Part shown: positions 25,608-34,177 of the stretch, in pieces | How the letters are laid out: each line of letters begins with the position of its first letter | Position numbering within the stretch: position 1 is the stretch's first letter | DNA from: Pseudomonas sp. Bc-h | GTDB taxonomy: Bacteria; Pseudomonadota; Gammaproteobacteria; Pseudomonadales; Pseudomonadaceae | Reading direction: 5' to 3' | Assembly (NCBI RefSeq): GCF_002080045.1 | Contig: NZ_MUIN01000001.1 | Span: 256,930 to 320,929, forward strand | DNA length: 64,000 bases | Translations under genes and position numbers: made by a program | The notes under the pieces: model-generated | The model's input: only the letters and a program-made list of their open reading frames with translations | The model's database searches: none | Told to the model about the DNA's origin: nothing

Positions 25608-26564
25608 ATGAAGGTTCTATTTCTGGTCCAGAAAGAGCAGCGCGCGATTCTGGATCGTCTATACGAAGGCGTTGCTGAACAGTGCGACTGCGATCTGCGC
25701 TGGTTGAGCTCTGACGAGCAACGCAACCTGCGTCGGTACTTCCGTCAGCACGTCGACGTCACGCAATACGACCGTATTGTGTTCTTCCTTCGCTTCAAGC
25801 AAGAAATTCGTCAGGCCAGTTTCATCCGCACCGTTCCCAATCTGGTCATCCTCGAGCACGACGCCTACCAGAACTACATCCCTTGCAAATACACCGGCAA
25901 GTTCAGTGCGCATTACCGCAAGCTGCCGTGGGTACGTGTGCTCAGCTCGGGGTATGTGGTCAGCGAACGCCTGCGACAAGAGGGCTTCGATGCAGTGTTC
26001 GTGCCCAAGGGTTATGACCAGACGTTGCTGAGCGATCAGGGTCGCGAGCGGGATATCGAACTGGCTTTCGTCGGCAGCACCAACAGTGTCGCCTACAGTG
26101 GTCGCAAGGCTCTGCTCGACGAACTGGGTCAGGTCGAAAAACTGGTAGTGACCCGCACCAAGTCAGGGGAAGAGTATTGCGACACCCTGAACCGCATTCG
26201 TTTCTTCGTCAGTGCCGATGTCGGTATGGGCGAATACATGATCAAGAATTTTGAGGCGATGGCATGCGGATGCGTGCTGTTTGCCTATGATCAAGGGGAT
26301 GCGGAAAACCGCGCGCTTGGCCTGCAGGACATGCACAACGTGGTGTTCTACAGCGACATCCCCCAGTTGCAGGGCAAACTTGCGATACTGCGCCGCGATC
26401 CCGACCTTGCAGCGCTTATTGCGATCAATGGGCGCGATCTGGCAGTGTCGCAGTTCGGCTTTGGCGCGATAGGGGCGAGGATCGTGCGCGAGCTTGAACC
26501 CGCTCTGCGCAAGCAGGCGTCCAAGAGCTGGATCGAGAAAGTGCGGGCGGCGCTAGGGGTTTGA
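25608..26564 (+). CDS. ssg: Core/surface-polysaccharide glycosyltransferase Ssg-like
   Basis: A 318-residue glycosyltransferase-like protein matching PAO1 Ssg (PA5001), needed for complete LPS core, O-antigen and normal motility. It starts MKVLFLVQKEQRAILDRLYE. Near residues 205-225 it has ADVGMGEYMIKNFEAMACG, resembling the glycosyltransferase donor-site helix. The start ATG 25608 has AAGGAAG 8-9 nt upstream; the open frame extends further up without a better signal. It is 59 nt after the deacetylase gene, probably in the same unit. Confidence 0.88.
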   Translation: MKVLFLVQKEQRAILDRLYEGVAEQCDCDLRWLSSDEQRNLRRYFRQHVDVTQYDRIVFFLRFKQEIRQASFIRTVPNLVILEHDAYQNYIPCKYTGKFSAHYRKLPWVRVLSSGYVVSERLRQEGFDAVFVPKGYDQTLLSDQGRERDIELAFVGSTNSVAYSGRKALLDELGQVEKLVVTRTKSGEEYCDTLNRIRFFVSADVGMGEYMIKNFEAMACGCVLFAYDQGDAENRALGLQDMHNVVFYSDIPQLQGKLAILRRDPDLAALIAINGRDLAVSQFGFGAIGARIVRELEPALRKQASKSWIEKVRAALGV

Positions 26565-26568
26565 TTTT

Positions 26569-26595
26569 TTGAACGAATCACGCACCGAATATAAT
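26569..26595 (+). promoter_or_regulatory. Candidate promoter for the GT2 glycosyltransferase gene
   Basis: TTGAAC (26569-26574) and a perfect TATAAT (26590-26595) stand 15 bp apart, a short but usable spacing, in an AT-rich 162-nt gap. A start point near 26602 would leave a leader of about 125 nt before ATG 26727. Inferred from motif match only. Confidence 0.4.
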
Positions 26596-26726
26596 GATAT
26601 TTATTTGAAGTCGGACGACCTCCGCATGCCATTTTTCTTACTTTCGGCTTGTCATGAGATCCATTGTCAGTCTCCGGTAATGTGGGATCTGAAGGCGCGT
26701 CCTGACACCAAGGATCGAGTGCAGAT

Positions 26727-27611
26727 ATGAAATGGCCATTGGTCTCGGTTCTGGTGCCCTGCTTCAATCATGAGCTTTACATCGAGGAGTGCCTGCTGAG
26801 CATTCTTCAGCAGGACTACGACAATTTTGAACTGATCGTTGTCAACGATGGCTCGACCGACGCCAGTGCTTCGAAAATCGAGGCGCTGCGGCAGGTTTAT
26901 GATTTTCAGTTCTACCAGCAGGAAAACAAAGGCGTCAGTGCCGCGCTCAATAATGCCTTGAGCCATGCTCGCGGCGAGTTCGTGATTACTCATGACTCCG
27001 ACGATGTGATGCTGGCTGGCCGTATCCAGCGCCAGGTCAGCTATATGCTGGATCACCCTGAAGTCGGGCTGTTGGGGGCGAAGGTCATTTACATAGACTC
27101 CAACGGCAAGCCGCTCAAACACAAGATTTCGAGCGACACCCGGGTGCAGCGCTGGAGCTTCGATGAACTGCTTGCCGATGCCTATGCCGTTGGTGCTCCT
27201 GTCGCGTTATACAGACGCGAGGCGATCGACAAAGTCGGCGGCTACGATCCGTCGATCAAGGTGCAGGATTTCCAGATGACCCTCAGAATCGCTGAGGTGG
27301 GTTACAAGGTGGATATTCTGCCTGACCGGGTCACGCTGTACCGTCGTCATGAAACCAACATTTCAAAGACGGCCTACAAGAGCCAGTTGACCTATGACCT
27401 GAAAGTCATCGAGGTCTACCGGGATAATCCCGCATACGAAGCGGGCCGTCTGGCAATCATCAACAAGGCTCTGAAGGAGTCTGTTGTGATGGACAAGAAG
27501 TTTGCGCGCGGTCTGTTTGCCAGCGTTCCTGTTCATCGCTGGAACCGCCTGACATGGAAGCGATTCAGGCACTTTGTCTTCAAATACAGCAAGCCCAAGG
27601 GTGCACAGTGA
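26727..27611 (+). CDS. GT2 family glycosyltransferase (WapR position)
   Basis: Inverting GT-A glycosyltransferase of 294 residues. It starts MKWPLVSVLVPCFNHELYIEECL and has VVNDGSTDAS and THDSDDVM, the latter holding the DXD-type metal-binding acids near residue 92. By position it corresponds to PAO1 WapR (PA5000), an outer-core rhamnosyltransferase that builds the O-antigen acceptor. Whether it transfers rhamnose here cannot be told. waaL overlaps its stop by 4 nt. The leader (26565-26726) is AT-rich with a candidate promoter. Confidence 0.85.
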   Translation: MKWPLVSVLVPCFNHELYIEECLLSILQQDYDNFELIVVNDGSTDASASKIEALRQVYDFQFYQQENKGVSAALNNALSHARGEFVITHDSDDVMLAGRIQRQVSYMLDHPEVGLLGAKVIYIDSNGKPLKHKISSDTRVQRWSFDELLADAYAVGAPVALYRREAIDKVGGYDPSIKVQDFQMTLRIAEVGYKVDILPDRVTLYRRHETNISKTAYKSQLTYDLKVIEVYRDNPAYEAGRLAIINKALKESVVMDKKFARGLFASVPVHRWNRLTWKRFRHFVFKYSKPKGAQ

Positions 27612-28828
27612 GTCAGCCTTTACAGGATCAGCAATTGTTCAGCAGGATTTATTCACAGGGTAGTGAGCAGTTGCGCTCCGTTGTCGACCATCTCGGCGTT
27701 GCCGGCGTGGTGCTGGCGTTCGGTTTGTTCTGGAGCGTGGCCGGGGTCATGCTCACCCCGACGATGAAGTTTTACAGCTGGCTGCTCACAGCCTTCGTTT
27801 ATCTGCCCTGCCTCTATCTTGTGGTTCGCTACTTCAGCGAGTTCCGCCATACGGTATTGAACCGGCGAGAACTGTGGCTGTTCCTGGTGCTGTTCGGCTG
27901 GTCGCTGATATCGCTGTCTTGGAGCCATGACGCAGAGCGTTACCTGACGATCATCAAGCGCGAGCTGTTCTTCCTGCTGTTGCTGCTTGGCTGGATTGTC
28001 TGGGGCCGAACCTTCAATCGCCCGCTGCAGAGTATGTTCATTCTCTGGGGCGGTCTGGCAGGTCTCTATTCGCTGGCAGCACTGATCGCCTATCCCATGC
28101 GCGGCATCGACCGGATGTACGGATTCGGCGGTTTCATGGATAACCCGAACCCCGCTGGATACACCATTGCCGCACTGGTGGTGCTTAGCTGCACCTGGTG
28201 GCCGCAGAAGTTGAGCGGTCGTGTGGTCTGGGCGTTGCTCCAGGCTTGCTCTGTGGCGTTTGTCATCATGACCGGCAGCCGTGGTTCGATCGTTTCTCTG
28301 ATGGCGGTGGCGGCAGTGGTGGTGCTGCTGGGGGGAGGGCGTTTCTACCGCACGTTGGGAGTAGTGGCAATTGTGGCCGCGGTGGCCCTCGCCATTTTCG
28401 AGCCTTCGATCCTGCAGCGCGGCGATTCCGAGCGCACGATGTTGATGAAAGGCGCGATCGATCTCATTCATCAACGTCCATGGCTGGGGATCGGTCTGAG
28501 CAGCGACTACGAGGTTTCGGCGGGCGGCGTGATCTTCGGGCATTGCCATAACCTGGTGCTCGACACTGCGGTGCAGTATGGCGTGGTCTTTACCGCCCTT
28601 TGGATATGGCTGTGGCTGTGGCTGGGCTATCGTGCCTGGCGCCATCGCGCGGAAAGCCTGGGGATGGCCATCCTGATGATCTGGGTATTTGCCACCGTCG
28701 CCCAGCAATTCGACGTGTTCACTGTTTTTGGCCGGGCGCGGGCGATGTGGATGGTGGTGTGGATGCCGTTCGTGCTTTCACTGTGCCTTGGAAAGTCCGA
28801 GAAAAAACCGAATGTCAGCCAGGCGTAG
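27608..28828 (+). CDS. waaL: O-antigen ligase
   Basis: Inner-membrane ligase that joins undecaprenyl-linked O-antigen to lipid A-core on the periplasmic side. The 406-residue protein has about ten hydrophobic segments. The Wzy_C/WaaL periplasmic region includes MTGSRGSIVSL near residues 221-231, LIHQRPWLGIGLS near residues 288-300 and HCHNLVLDTAVQYG near 313-326, where the conserved His lies. The start is GTG 27608, overlapping the GT2 stop as GTGA; an upstream in-frame ATG at 27554 lies inside the GT2 gene and is not preferred. A convergent gene ends 6 nt downstream. Confidence 0.92.
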   Translation: MSQPLQDQQLFSRIYSQGSEQLRSVVDHLGVAGVVLAFGLFWSVAGVMLTPTMKFYSWLLTAFVYLPCLYLVVRYFSEFRHTVLNRRELWLFLVLFGWSLISLSWSHDAERYLTIIKRELFFLLLLLGWIVWGRTFNRPLQSMFILWGGLAGLYSLAALIAYPMRGIDRMYGFGGFMDNPNPAGYTIAALVVLSCTWWPQKLSGRVVWALLQACSVAFVIMTGSRGSIVSLMAVAAVVVLLGGGRFYRTLGVVAIVAAVALAIFEPSILQRGDSERTMLMKGAIDLIHQRPWLGIGLSSDYEVSAGGVIFGHCHNLVLDTAVQYGVVFTALWIWLWLWLGYRAWRHRAESLGMAILMIWVFATVAQQFDVFTVFGRARAMWMVVWMPFVLSLCLGKSEKKPNVSQA

Positions 28829-28834
28829 CGTCTG

Positions 28835-29488
28835 CTAGGCCAGCGCCAGGTGCTCCGAGAGTATCTGGCGTTTCCATTTGTGCTGGCTGTGCTCGATATA
28901 ACTGTCGAAAAACAGATCGCCGCCTTTCTGTAGCAACCACGCATGGTCATTCTTGTAGCGGCGCATGTGCTGGAAATTGCGCAGGCAGAGGCTTTTGCGC
29001 AGCGGGCGACGAAGGGTCTTCATATCCGCGATGTCGATCAGGCCCAGCTCGTTTTCAGGCGTCATCACCACGTTGCCAAGGTGCAGCGAGCGAAAGTAGA
29101 TGCCCTGGTTGTGCAACTCGGCCACGAAACGTCCGAACTGCCTGATCAGTGCAGGGTCATCGAAGTGCGCTGGCTCGGCGATCAACTGGCGAAGGGTCTG
29201 ACCGGGCAGGGGCTGGTAATGCACGACGTCACGGGCGATATCACCTACGCGATACGTCTCCAGCACCTCAGGGCAGGGGATACCGCGCTTTTGCAGGGTC
29301 AGCGCATTGCTGGCGAAGCGCTTGGCATAAGGGAAGAACGCGGCCGACGAGATCAATCGCTTGCGCCGAAACAACTTCATGAAGTTACCATCGGCCAGGC
29401 GTAGGACCTTGTCTCCAAAGAAGTCGGCTTCTATGACTTCGGCATCTCTGCGTAAGGCTTGGTAGTCAGCGTAGGCGAGTGCGCGCAT
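28835..29488 (-). CDS. LPS kinase-like protein (PA4998 family), catalytic Asp absent
   Basis: A 217-residue kinase-fold protein of the type found between waaL and msbA in Pseudomonas (PA4998), sometimes labelled toluene-tolerance or lipopolysaccharide kinase. The expected HRD-type loop reads FRSLHLGN at 132-139. The distal Asn139 is present, but Ser134 stands where the catalytic Asp should be. LIDIADM follows as the DFG-like segment. The start ATG 29488 has GGAG upstream; ATG 29515 is in frame but without a good site. It is convergent with waaL and divergent from msbA. Active kinase or pseudokinase cannot be decided. Confidence 0.82.
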   Translation of the reverse strand: MRALAYADYQALRRDAEVIEADFFGDKVLRLADGNFMKLFRRKRLISSAAFFPYAKRFASNALTLQKRGIPCPEVLETYRVGDIARDVVHYQPLPGQTLRQLIAEPAHFDDPALIRQFGRFVAELHNQGIYFRSLHLGNVVMTPENELGLIDIADMKTLRRPLRKSLCLRNFQHMRRYKNDHAWLLQKGGDLFFDSYIEHSQHKWKRQILSEHLALA

Positions 29489-29588
29489 GCGGGCTCCTTC
29501 GAAAATGGCGGCCATGATACCTCAGCGGGTCACCTGAGGCCCAATGCTGCAGCCGTGTGTTAGTATTTCGGCTCTTTTTATCGTATCG

Positions 29589-31397
29589 ATGACCATGAGC
29601 ACGCCAGAGAAACGCGAAACCTCCAGCCTGAAGATCTATCTCCGACTGCTGAATTACGTGAAACCTTACGTGGGCATTTTCCTGCTCAGCATCGTCGGAT
29701 TCGTGATCTTCGCCTCAACCCAGCCAATGCTGGCGGGCATCCTCAAATATTTCGTCGACGGGCTGACCAATCCCGAAGCGGCGTTGTTTCCCAACGTTCC
29801 TTATCTCCGGGATCTGCAACTGTTGCAGGCCGTGCCGTTGCTGATCGTGCTGATCGCTGCATGGCAGGGGCTGGGGTCTTACCTGGGCAACTACTTTCTG
29901 GCCAAGGTCTCCCTGGGCCTGGTGCATGACCTGCGTGTCGAGCTGTTCAACAAGCTGCTGGTCCTGCCCAATCGTTATTTCGATACCCACAACTCCGGGC
30001 ATCTGATTTCGCGCATCACCTTCAACGTGACCATGGTCACCGGCGCGGCGACCGATGCGATCAAGGTGGTCATACGCGAAGGCTTGACCATCGTTTTTCT
30101 GTTCCTCTATCTGGTCTGGATGAACTGGAAGCTGACCATCGTCATGCTTGCCATTCTGCCGTTGATCGCCGTCATGGTCGGTAGCTCCAGCAAGAAGTTT
30201 CGCAAGCAGAGCAAGAAAATTCAGGTGGCGATGGGTGATGTGACTCATGTCGCGTCGGAAACCATCCAGGGTTACCGCGTCGTTCGCAGCTTCGGCGGCG
30301 AGAAGTACGAAGAAGATCGCTTCGCCAAGGCCAGCACCAGCAACACCGACAAACAGCTGCGCATGACCAAGACCGGCGCCATTTACACGCCGATGCTGCA
30401 ACTGGTGATCTATACCGCCATGGCCGTGCTGATGTTCCTTGTGCTGTGGCTGCGCGGCGATGCAACGGCAGGCGATCTGGTGGCCTATATCACCGCCGCA
30501 GGTTTGCTGCCCAAGCCGATTCGTCAGCTGTCAGAAGTCAGCTCGACGATCCAGAAGGGCGTCGCCGGTGCCGAGAGCATCTTCGAACAGCTGGATGTGG
30601 AGCCTGAAGTCGACACCGGCACCATCGAGCTGGATCGAGTCCAGGGCAATCTGGAAGTCCGCAACCTGAGCTTTACCTATCCGGAAACCGAGCGCCAGGT
30701 CCTTCACGACATCAGTTTCTCGGCAGCGCCGGGGCAGATGATCGCGCTGGTGGGACGGTCCGGCAGCGGCAAGTCGACGCTGGCCAACCTGATTCCGCGT
30801 TTCTATCACCACACGGCCGGGCAGATCCTGCTCGACGGCGTCGAGATCGAAGACTATCGCCTGCGCAACCTGCGCAGGCATGTGGCCCAGGTGAACCAGA
30901 ACGTGACGCTGTTCAACGACAGCGTCGCCAACAACATCGCTTACGGCGATCTGGCGGGCGCGCCGCGTGCCGATATCGAGGTGGCGGCAGCCGATGCCTA
31001 CGCCAAGGAGTTCATCGAGCAGTTGCCAGAAGGCTTCGACACTCAGGTCGGCGAAAACGGCGTGCTGTTGTCCGGCGGTCAACGCCAGCGTCTGGCGATT
31101 GCCCGGGCGTTGCTCAAGAACGCTCCGTTGCTGATTCTCGACGAGGCAACGTCGGCGCTGGACACCGAATCCGAGCGGCACATTCAGGCGGCGCTGGATC
31201 AGGTCATGAAAGGCCGCACGACGCTGGTGATCGCGCACCGTCTGTCGACCATCGAGCGTGCTGACCTGATCCTGGTCATGGACCAGGGGCGTATCGTCGA
31301 GCGCGGTACCCATTCCGAGCTTCTCGCGCAGAATGGCTACTACGCGCGTCTGCATGCGATGGGGCTGGACGAGCCGGCGCCGGTCGGTGCTCTTTAA
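29589..31397 (+). CDS. msbA: Lipid A-core ABC flippase MsbA
   Basis: Homodimeric ABC exporter that flips lipid A-core across the inner membrane. The 602-residue protein has an N-terminal six-helix transmembrane domain (about 25-320). The C-terminal ATPase has Walker A GRSGSGKST near residue 390, signature LSGGQRQR near 494 and Walker B LLILDEATSALD near 514. All ATPase motifs are intact. ATG 29589 and ATG 29595 are both possible starts; neither has a strong ribosome-binding site. The gene stands alone between a divergent kinase-like gene and a repeat that precedes hldE. Confidence 0.96.
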   Translation: MTMSTPEKRETSSLKIYLRLLNYVKPYVGIFLLSIVGFVIFASTQPMLAGILKYFVDGLTNPEAALFPNVPYLRDLQLLQAVPLLIVLIAAWQGLGSYLGNYFLAKVSLGLVHDLRVELFNKLLVLPNRYFDTHNSGHLISRITFNVTMVTGAATDAIKVVIREGLTIVFLFLYLVWMNWKLTIVMLAILPLIAVMVGSSSKKFRKQSKKIQVAMGDVTHVASETIQGYRVVRSFGGEKYEEDRFAKASTSNTDKQLRMTKTGAIYTPMLQLVIYTAMAVLMFLVLWLRGDATAGDLVAYITAAGLLPKPIRQLSEVSSTIQKGVAGAESIFEQLDVEPEVDTGTIELDRVQGNLEVRNLSFTYPETERQVLHDISFSAAPGQMIALVGRSGSGKSTLANLIPRFYHHTAGQILLDGVEIEDYRLRNLRRHVAQVNQNVTLFNDSVANNIAYGDLAGAPRADIEVAAADAYAKEFIEQLPEGFDTQVGENGVLLSGGQRQRLAIARALLKNAPLLILDEATSALDTESERHIQAALDQVMKGRTTLVIAHRLSTIERADLILVMDQGRIVERGTHSELLAQNGYYARLHAMGLDEPAPVGAL

Positions 31398-31423
31398 CGC
31401 TCAGGTCCCAGCGCCTGACGCTG

Positions 31424-31517
31424 CCGTGGTGGGAGCCGGCTTGCCGGCGAATGGAGTGTGTCGGTCGACAGTGTTGTCGCTGGCACACCGCTTTGGCCAG
31501 CAAGACGGCTACCACAG
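31424..31517. repeat. Intergenic fold-back repeat, GGGAGCCGGCTTGCCGGCGA type
   Basis: GTGGTGGGAGCCGGCTTGCC (31426-31445) pairs imperfectly with GGCCAGCAAGACGGCTACCAC (31495-31515), and an inner inverted pair GTGTGTCGG.../...GCACAC lies between them. It sits between msbA and hldE. Related in sequence to the GCCGGCGGT elements at 33079, 38851 and 58446. The rest of this gap to 31623 contains TAAGAT near 31584, a possible -10 for hldE, with no clear -35. Confidence 0.65.
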
Positions 31518-31623
31518 GGTTTGATACTTCTGCCGTTACATCGACTTTTCCCCAAGGTCTCAAGCCTTCGCAAACCCTGTGCTAAGATTCCGCCCCTGTT
31601 CATTCTTAGTTACGGGTTGTTCG

Positions 31624-33045
31624 ATGAAGTTGTCCATGCCGCGTTTCGATCAGGCACCAGTTCTGGTGGTGGGCGATGTCATGCTCGACCGCTATTGGCA
31701 TGGCGGTACCTCCAGGATTTCGCCTGAGGCCCCGGTGCCGGTAGTCAAAGTCGATCAGATCGAAGATCGTCCTGGCGGTGCGGCCAACGTGGCCCTGAAC
31801 ATCGCCGCGCTGGGCGCCAAGGCATCGCTGGTCGGCGTTACCGGCGAAGACGAAGCTGCCGAAAGCCTGGGTAACAGCCTCAAGGCCGCAGGCGTCACTG
31901 CGCGCTTCCAGCGCATTGCGCATCAACCCACCATCGTCAAATTGCGTGTCATGAGCCGCCATCAACAGCTGCTGCGCATCGACTTTGAAGAACCGTTCGC
32001 CACCGACGCCATTGCCTTGAGCGAAGAGGTCGATTCGCTGCTGGACGGCGTGAAGGTGCTGGTGCTGTCCGACTATGGCAAGGGCGCGTTGAAGAACCAT
32101 CAGATTCTGATCAAGGCCGCTCGTGATCGTGGTATTCCCGTGCTGGCGGACCCCAAAGGCAAGGACTTCGCTATCTATCGCGGCGCCAGCATCATCACGC
32201 CGAATCTCAGCGAATTCGAAGCCATCGTCGGCCATTGTGTCGACGAGGCCGAACTGGTCGCCAAAGGCGCGCAACTGATGGCTGAGCTTGAACTGGGCGC
32301 GTTGCTGGTGACCCGTGGCGAGCACGGCATGACCTTGTTGCGCCCTGATCAACACGCCCTGCACCTGCCGGCGCGCGCACGAGAAGTGTTCGATGTGACT
32401 GGCGCGGGTGACACCGTGATCTCCACGCTGGCGGCTGCCATCGCTGCGGGCGAAGAGCTGCCACACGCGGTGGCGCTGGCTAACCTGGCGGCGGGCATCG
32501 TGGTCGGCAAACTGGGTACTGCTGCGATCAGCGCTCCCGAGCTGCGTCGTGCGATTCAACGCGCAGAAGGCTCCGAGCGCGGCGTACTGACGCTCGACCA
32601 GCTTCTGTTGGCTATCGACGACGCGCGCGCGCACAAAGAGAAAATCGTATTCACCAACGGATGCTTCGACATTCTGCATGCCGGCCACGTGACCTACCTT
32701 GAGCAGGCGCGGGCGCAGGGGGATCGTCTGATCGTCGCGGTCAACGACGACGCCTCCGTCAGCCGCCTCAAGGGCCCAGGCCGCCCAATCAACAGCGTCG
32801 ATCGGCGCATGGCGGTTCTGGCGGGTTTGGGCGCAGTGGATTGGGTGATCAGCTTCCCGGAAGGCACGCCGGAAAACCTGCTGACTCACGTCAAGCCGGA
32901 CGTGCTGGTCAAAGGTGGCGATTACAGCGTCGATCAGGTAGTGGGTGCCCCCATCGTCCAGGCCTATGGCGGAGAAGTGCGGGTGCTGGGCCTGGTGGAA
33001 AACAGCTCGACCACCGCAATTGTCGAGAAGATCCGCGGGCAGTGA
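31624..33045 (+). CDS. hldE: Bifunctional heptose-7-phosphate kinase / heptose-1-phosphate adenylyltransferase
   Basis: Makes the ADP-heptose precursor used by WaaC and WaaF. The 473-residue cytoplasmic protein has an N-terminal ribokinase-type domain (about 1-320) with GDVMLDRYWHG near residue 17 and DVTGAGDTVIS near residue 258. The C-terminal nucleotidyltransferase domain has FTNGCFDILHAGHV near residue 344, with the HxGH motif. The start ATG 31624 gives MKLSMPRFDQAPVLVVGD. It closes the LPS core cluster; a convergent gene and a long fold-back repeat follow. Confidence 0.97.
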   Translation: MKLSMPRFDQAPVLVVGDVMLDRYWHGGTSRISPEAPVPVVKVDQIEDRPGGAANVALNIAALGAKASLVGVTGEDEAAESLGNSLKAAGVTARFQRIAHQPTIVKLRVMSRHQQLLRIDFEEPFATDAIALSEEVDSLLDGVKVLVLSDYGKGALKNHQILIKAARDRGIPVLADPKGKDFAIYRGASIITPNLSEFEAIVGHCVDEAELVAKGAQLMAELELGALLVTRGEHGMTLLRPDQHALHLPARAREVFDVTGAGDTVISTLAAAIAAGEELPHAVALANLAAGIVVGKLGTAAISAPELRRAIQRAEGSERGVLTLDQLLLAIDDARAHKEKIVFTNGCFDILHAGHVTYLEQARAQGDRLIVAVNDDASVSRLKGPGRPINSVDRRMAVLAGLGAVDWVISFPEGTPENLLTHVKPDVLVKGGDYSVDQVVGAPIVQAYGGEVRVLGLVENSSTTAIVEKIRGQ

Positions 33046-33078
33046 CTGTTTTGTCACCCACCTGATTTGCTGTGACCG

Positions 33079-33152
33079 CGCGGTAGCAGCACGGCCTGCC
33101 GGCGGTGGCGTCCTTCAGATCGCTGCCGCGGGCAAGCCTTGCTGCTACCGCG
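33079..33152. repeat. Intergenic fold-back repeat, GCAGCACGGCCTGCCGGCGG type (copy 1)
   Basis: A left arm GCGGTAGCAGCACGGCCTGC (33080-33099) is mirrored by GCAAGCCTTGCTGCTACCGC (33132-33151) with few mismatches; a stem of about 30 bp is possible. It lies between convergent hldE and the Nudix-like gene, where it could also limit read-through. Same family as 38851-38910 and 58446-58507. Confidence 0.75.
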
Positions 33153-33169
33153 GCACCGCTTCCGGGGAA

Positions 33170-34141
33170 TCAGGTCTTGTGCAGCGTCTTGCGCGCCATG
33201 CGCAGCAATTGCTTGGCACCCACTTTCAATCGGCGCTTGATCCCGGTCTTCTTCGGCTTTGGCGGCGTCATGCCTTGTTGTAGCAGCCAGTCCTTCCAGC
33301 GTATTCGCTCATCGCGCACCACCCAGCCATCCTGAGCCGCAAAGCTTTCTGCCAGATATAACCCGCGCGTCCCGGCAGGCGACAGCTTGTCGTTCTTGAG
33401 AGTGAACAGCTGCGGCAGCGGTGAGCCGTTCTCCAGTGGCATCAGATAAAGGTCGGGTTTGCTGCGGTTGAGACGGGCGACCAGCTCATCGTTCTCCAGA
33501 CTTTCATCGACATGAAACAGGCTCAACGGCCGTGCTTCTTTCGGCACCTCCAGGCGCATGTCGTAGATCAGTTGCAGCGACGCGGTCGGGAGATGAACAT
33601 AAGCGCGCGGCCGTTCGATCAAGGTCATGCTGCCGCAACGCACCGGGCGTGCAGCGCCTGAAAGGGGGCTCAGGCGAAAGGGCATGGCCTCGCGATAGTG
33701 CAAGGCTGCGGCATAGGGTGCAGGAAGCCAGGTATCGTTGAAGCGCCCACCCAACCAGCCTTGCGGCGTTTCGATCAGGCATTCCTCCGCCACTTCCTGA
33801 ATCGCGGTATGCAGCGGCAGGTTCAGTTCATGGGCCGGGACGTAACCGGAAATCAACTTGAGCACTACGTCACCGCGGTCCTGACGACGTTGGCGCACCA
33901 GCACCCAATAATCGCGATTCTGCCAGTTGAGGGTCAGTCGCACCGACACGCCAAGGTTGGCCAGCTCAGTGGAAAAGCGCTCGCTGTTCTCCACCTCGAT
34001 CTTGCGACGACGCAGCAGCGTCTGGGAGAAATTCAGCGGCATCCCGACGCTCTGGTAACTCAGGCTCTCGGGAGTGGCTTCGACGAACAGCGGCAGGGTT
34101 TTGAAGTTGCTGGGGTTCTTCCGGATCAGAGTTCGCGGCAT
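33170..34141 (-). CDS. Conserved protein with a Nudix-like core (PA4993 position)
   Basis: A 323-residue protein of unproven function, found in this order in Pseudomonas. Residues about 78-125 look like a Nudix core: strand DYWVLVRQRR, strand VVLKLISGYV, then a helix with QEVAEE (115-120) holding Nudix-type acids. The box deviates from consensus: the spacing before QE is two residues too long and the final Gly is missing. A very basic C-terminal tail (KKTGIKRRLKVGAKQLLRMA) could bind membrane or nucleic acid. The start is ATG 34141. It follows the aldo/keto reductase gene on the same strand after 36 nt. Confidence 0.7.
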   Translation of the reverse strand: MPRTLIRKNPSNFKTLPLFVEATPESLSYQSVGMPLNFSQTLLRRRKIEVENSERFSTELANLGVSVRLTLNWQNRDYWVLVRQRRQDRGDVVLKLISGYVPAHELNLPLHTAIQEVAEECLIETPQGWLGGRFNDTWLPAPYAAALHYREAMPFRLSPLSGAARPVRCGSMTLIERPRAYVHLPTASLQLIYDMRLEVPKEARPLSLFHVDESLENDELVARLNRSKPDLYLMPLENGSPLPQLFTLKNDKLSPAGTRGLYLAESFAAQDGWVVRDERIRWKDWLLQQGMTPPKPKKTGIKRRLKVGAKQLLRMARKTLHKT

Positions 34142-34177
34142 ATCGGCTCCTTCTTGCGTTGGGGTCGGCCGCCCACA

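Noticed and set aside
31606..33057. 483-codon minus-strand open frame opposite hldE
   Set aside because: Antisense shadow. The plus strand has both HldE domains with intact motifs.
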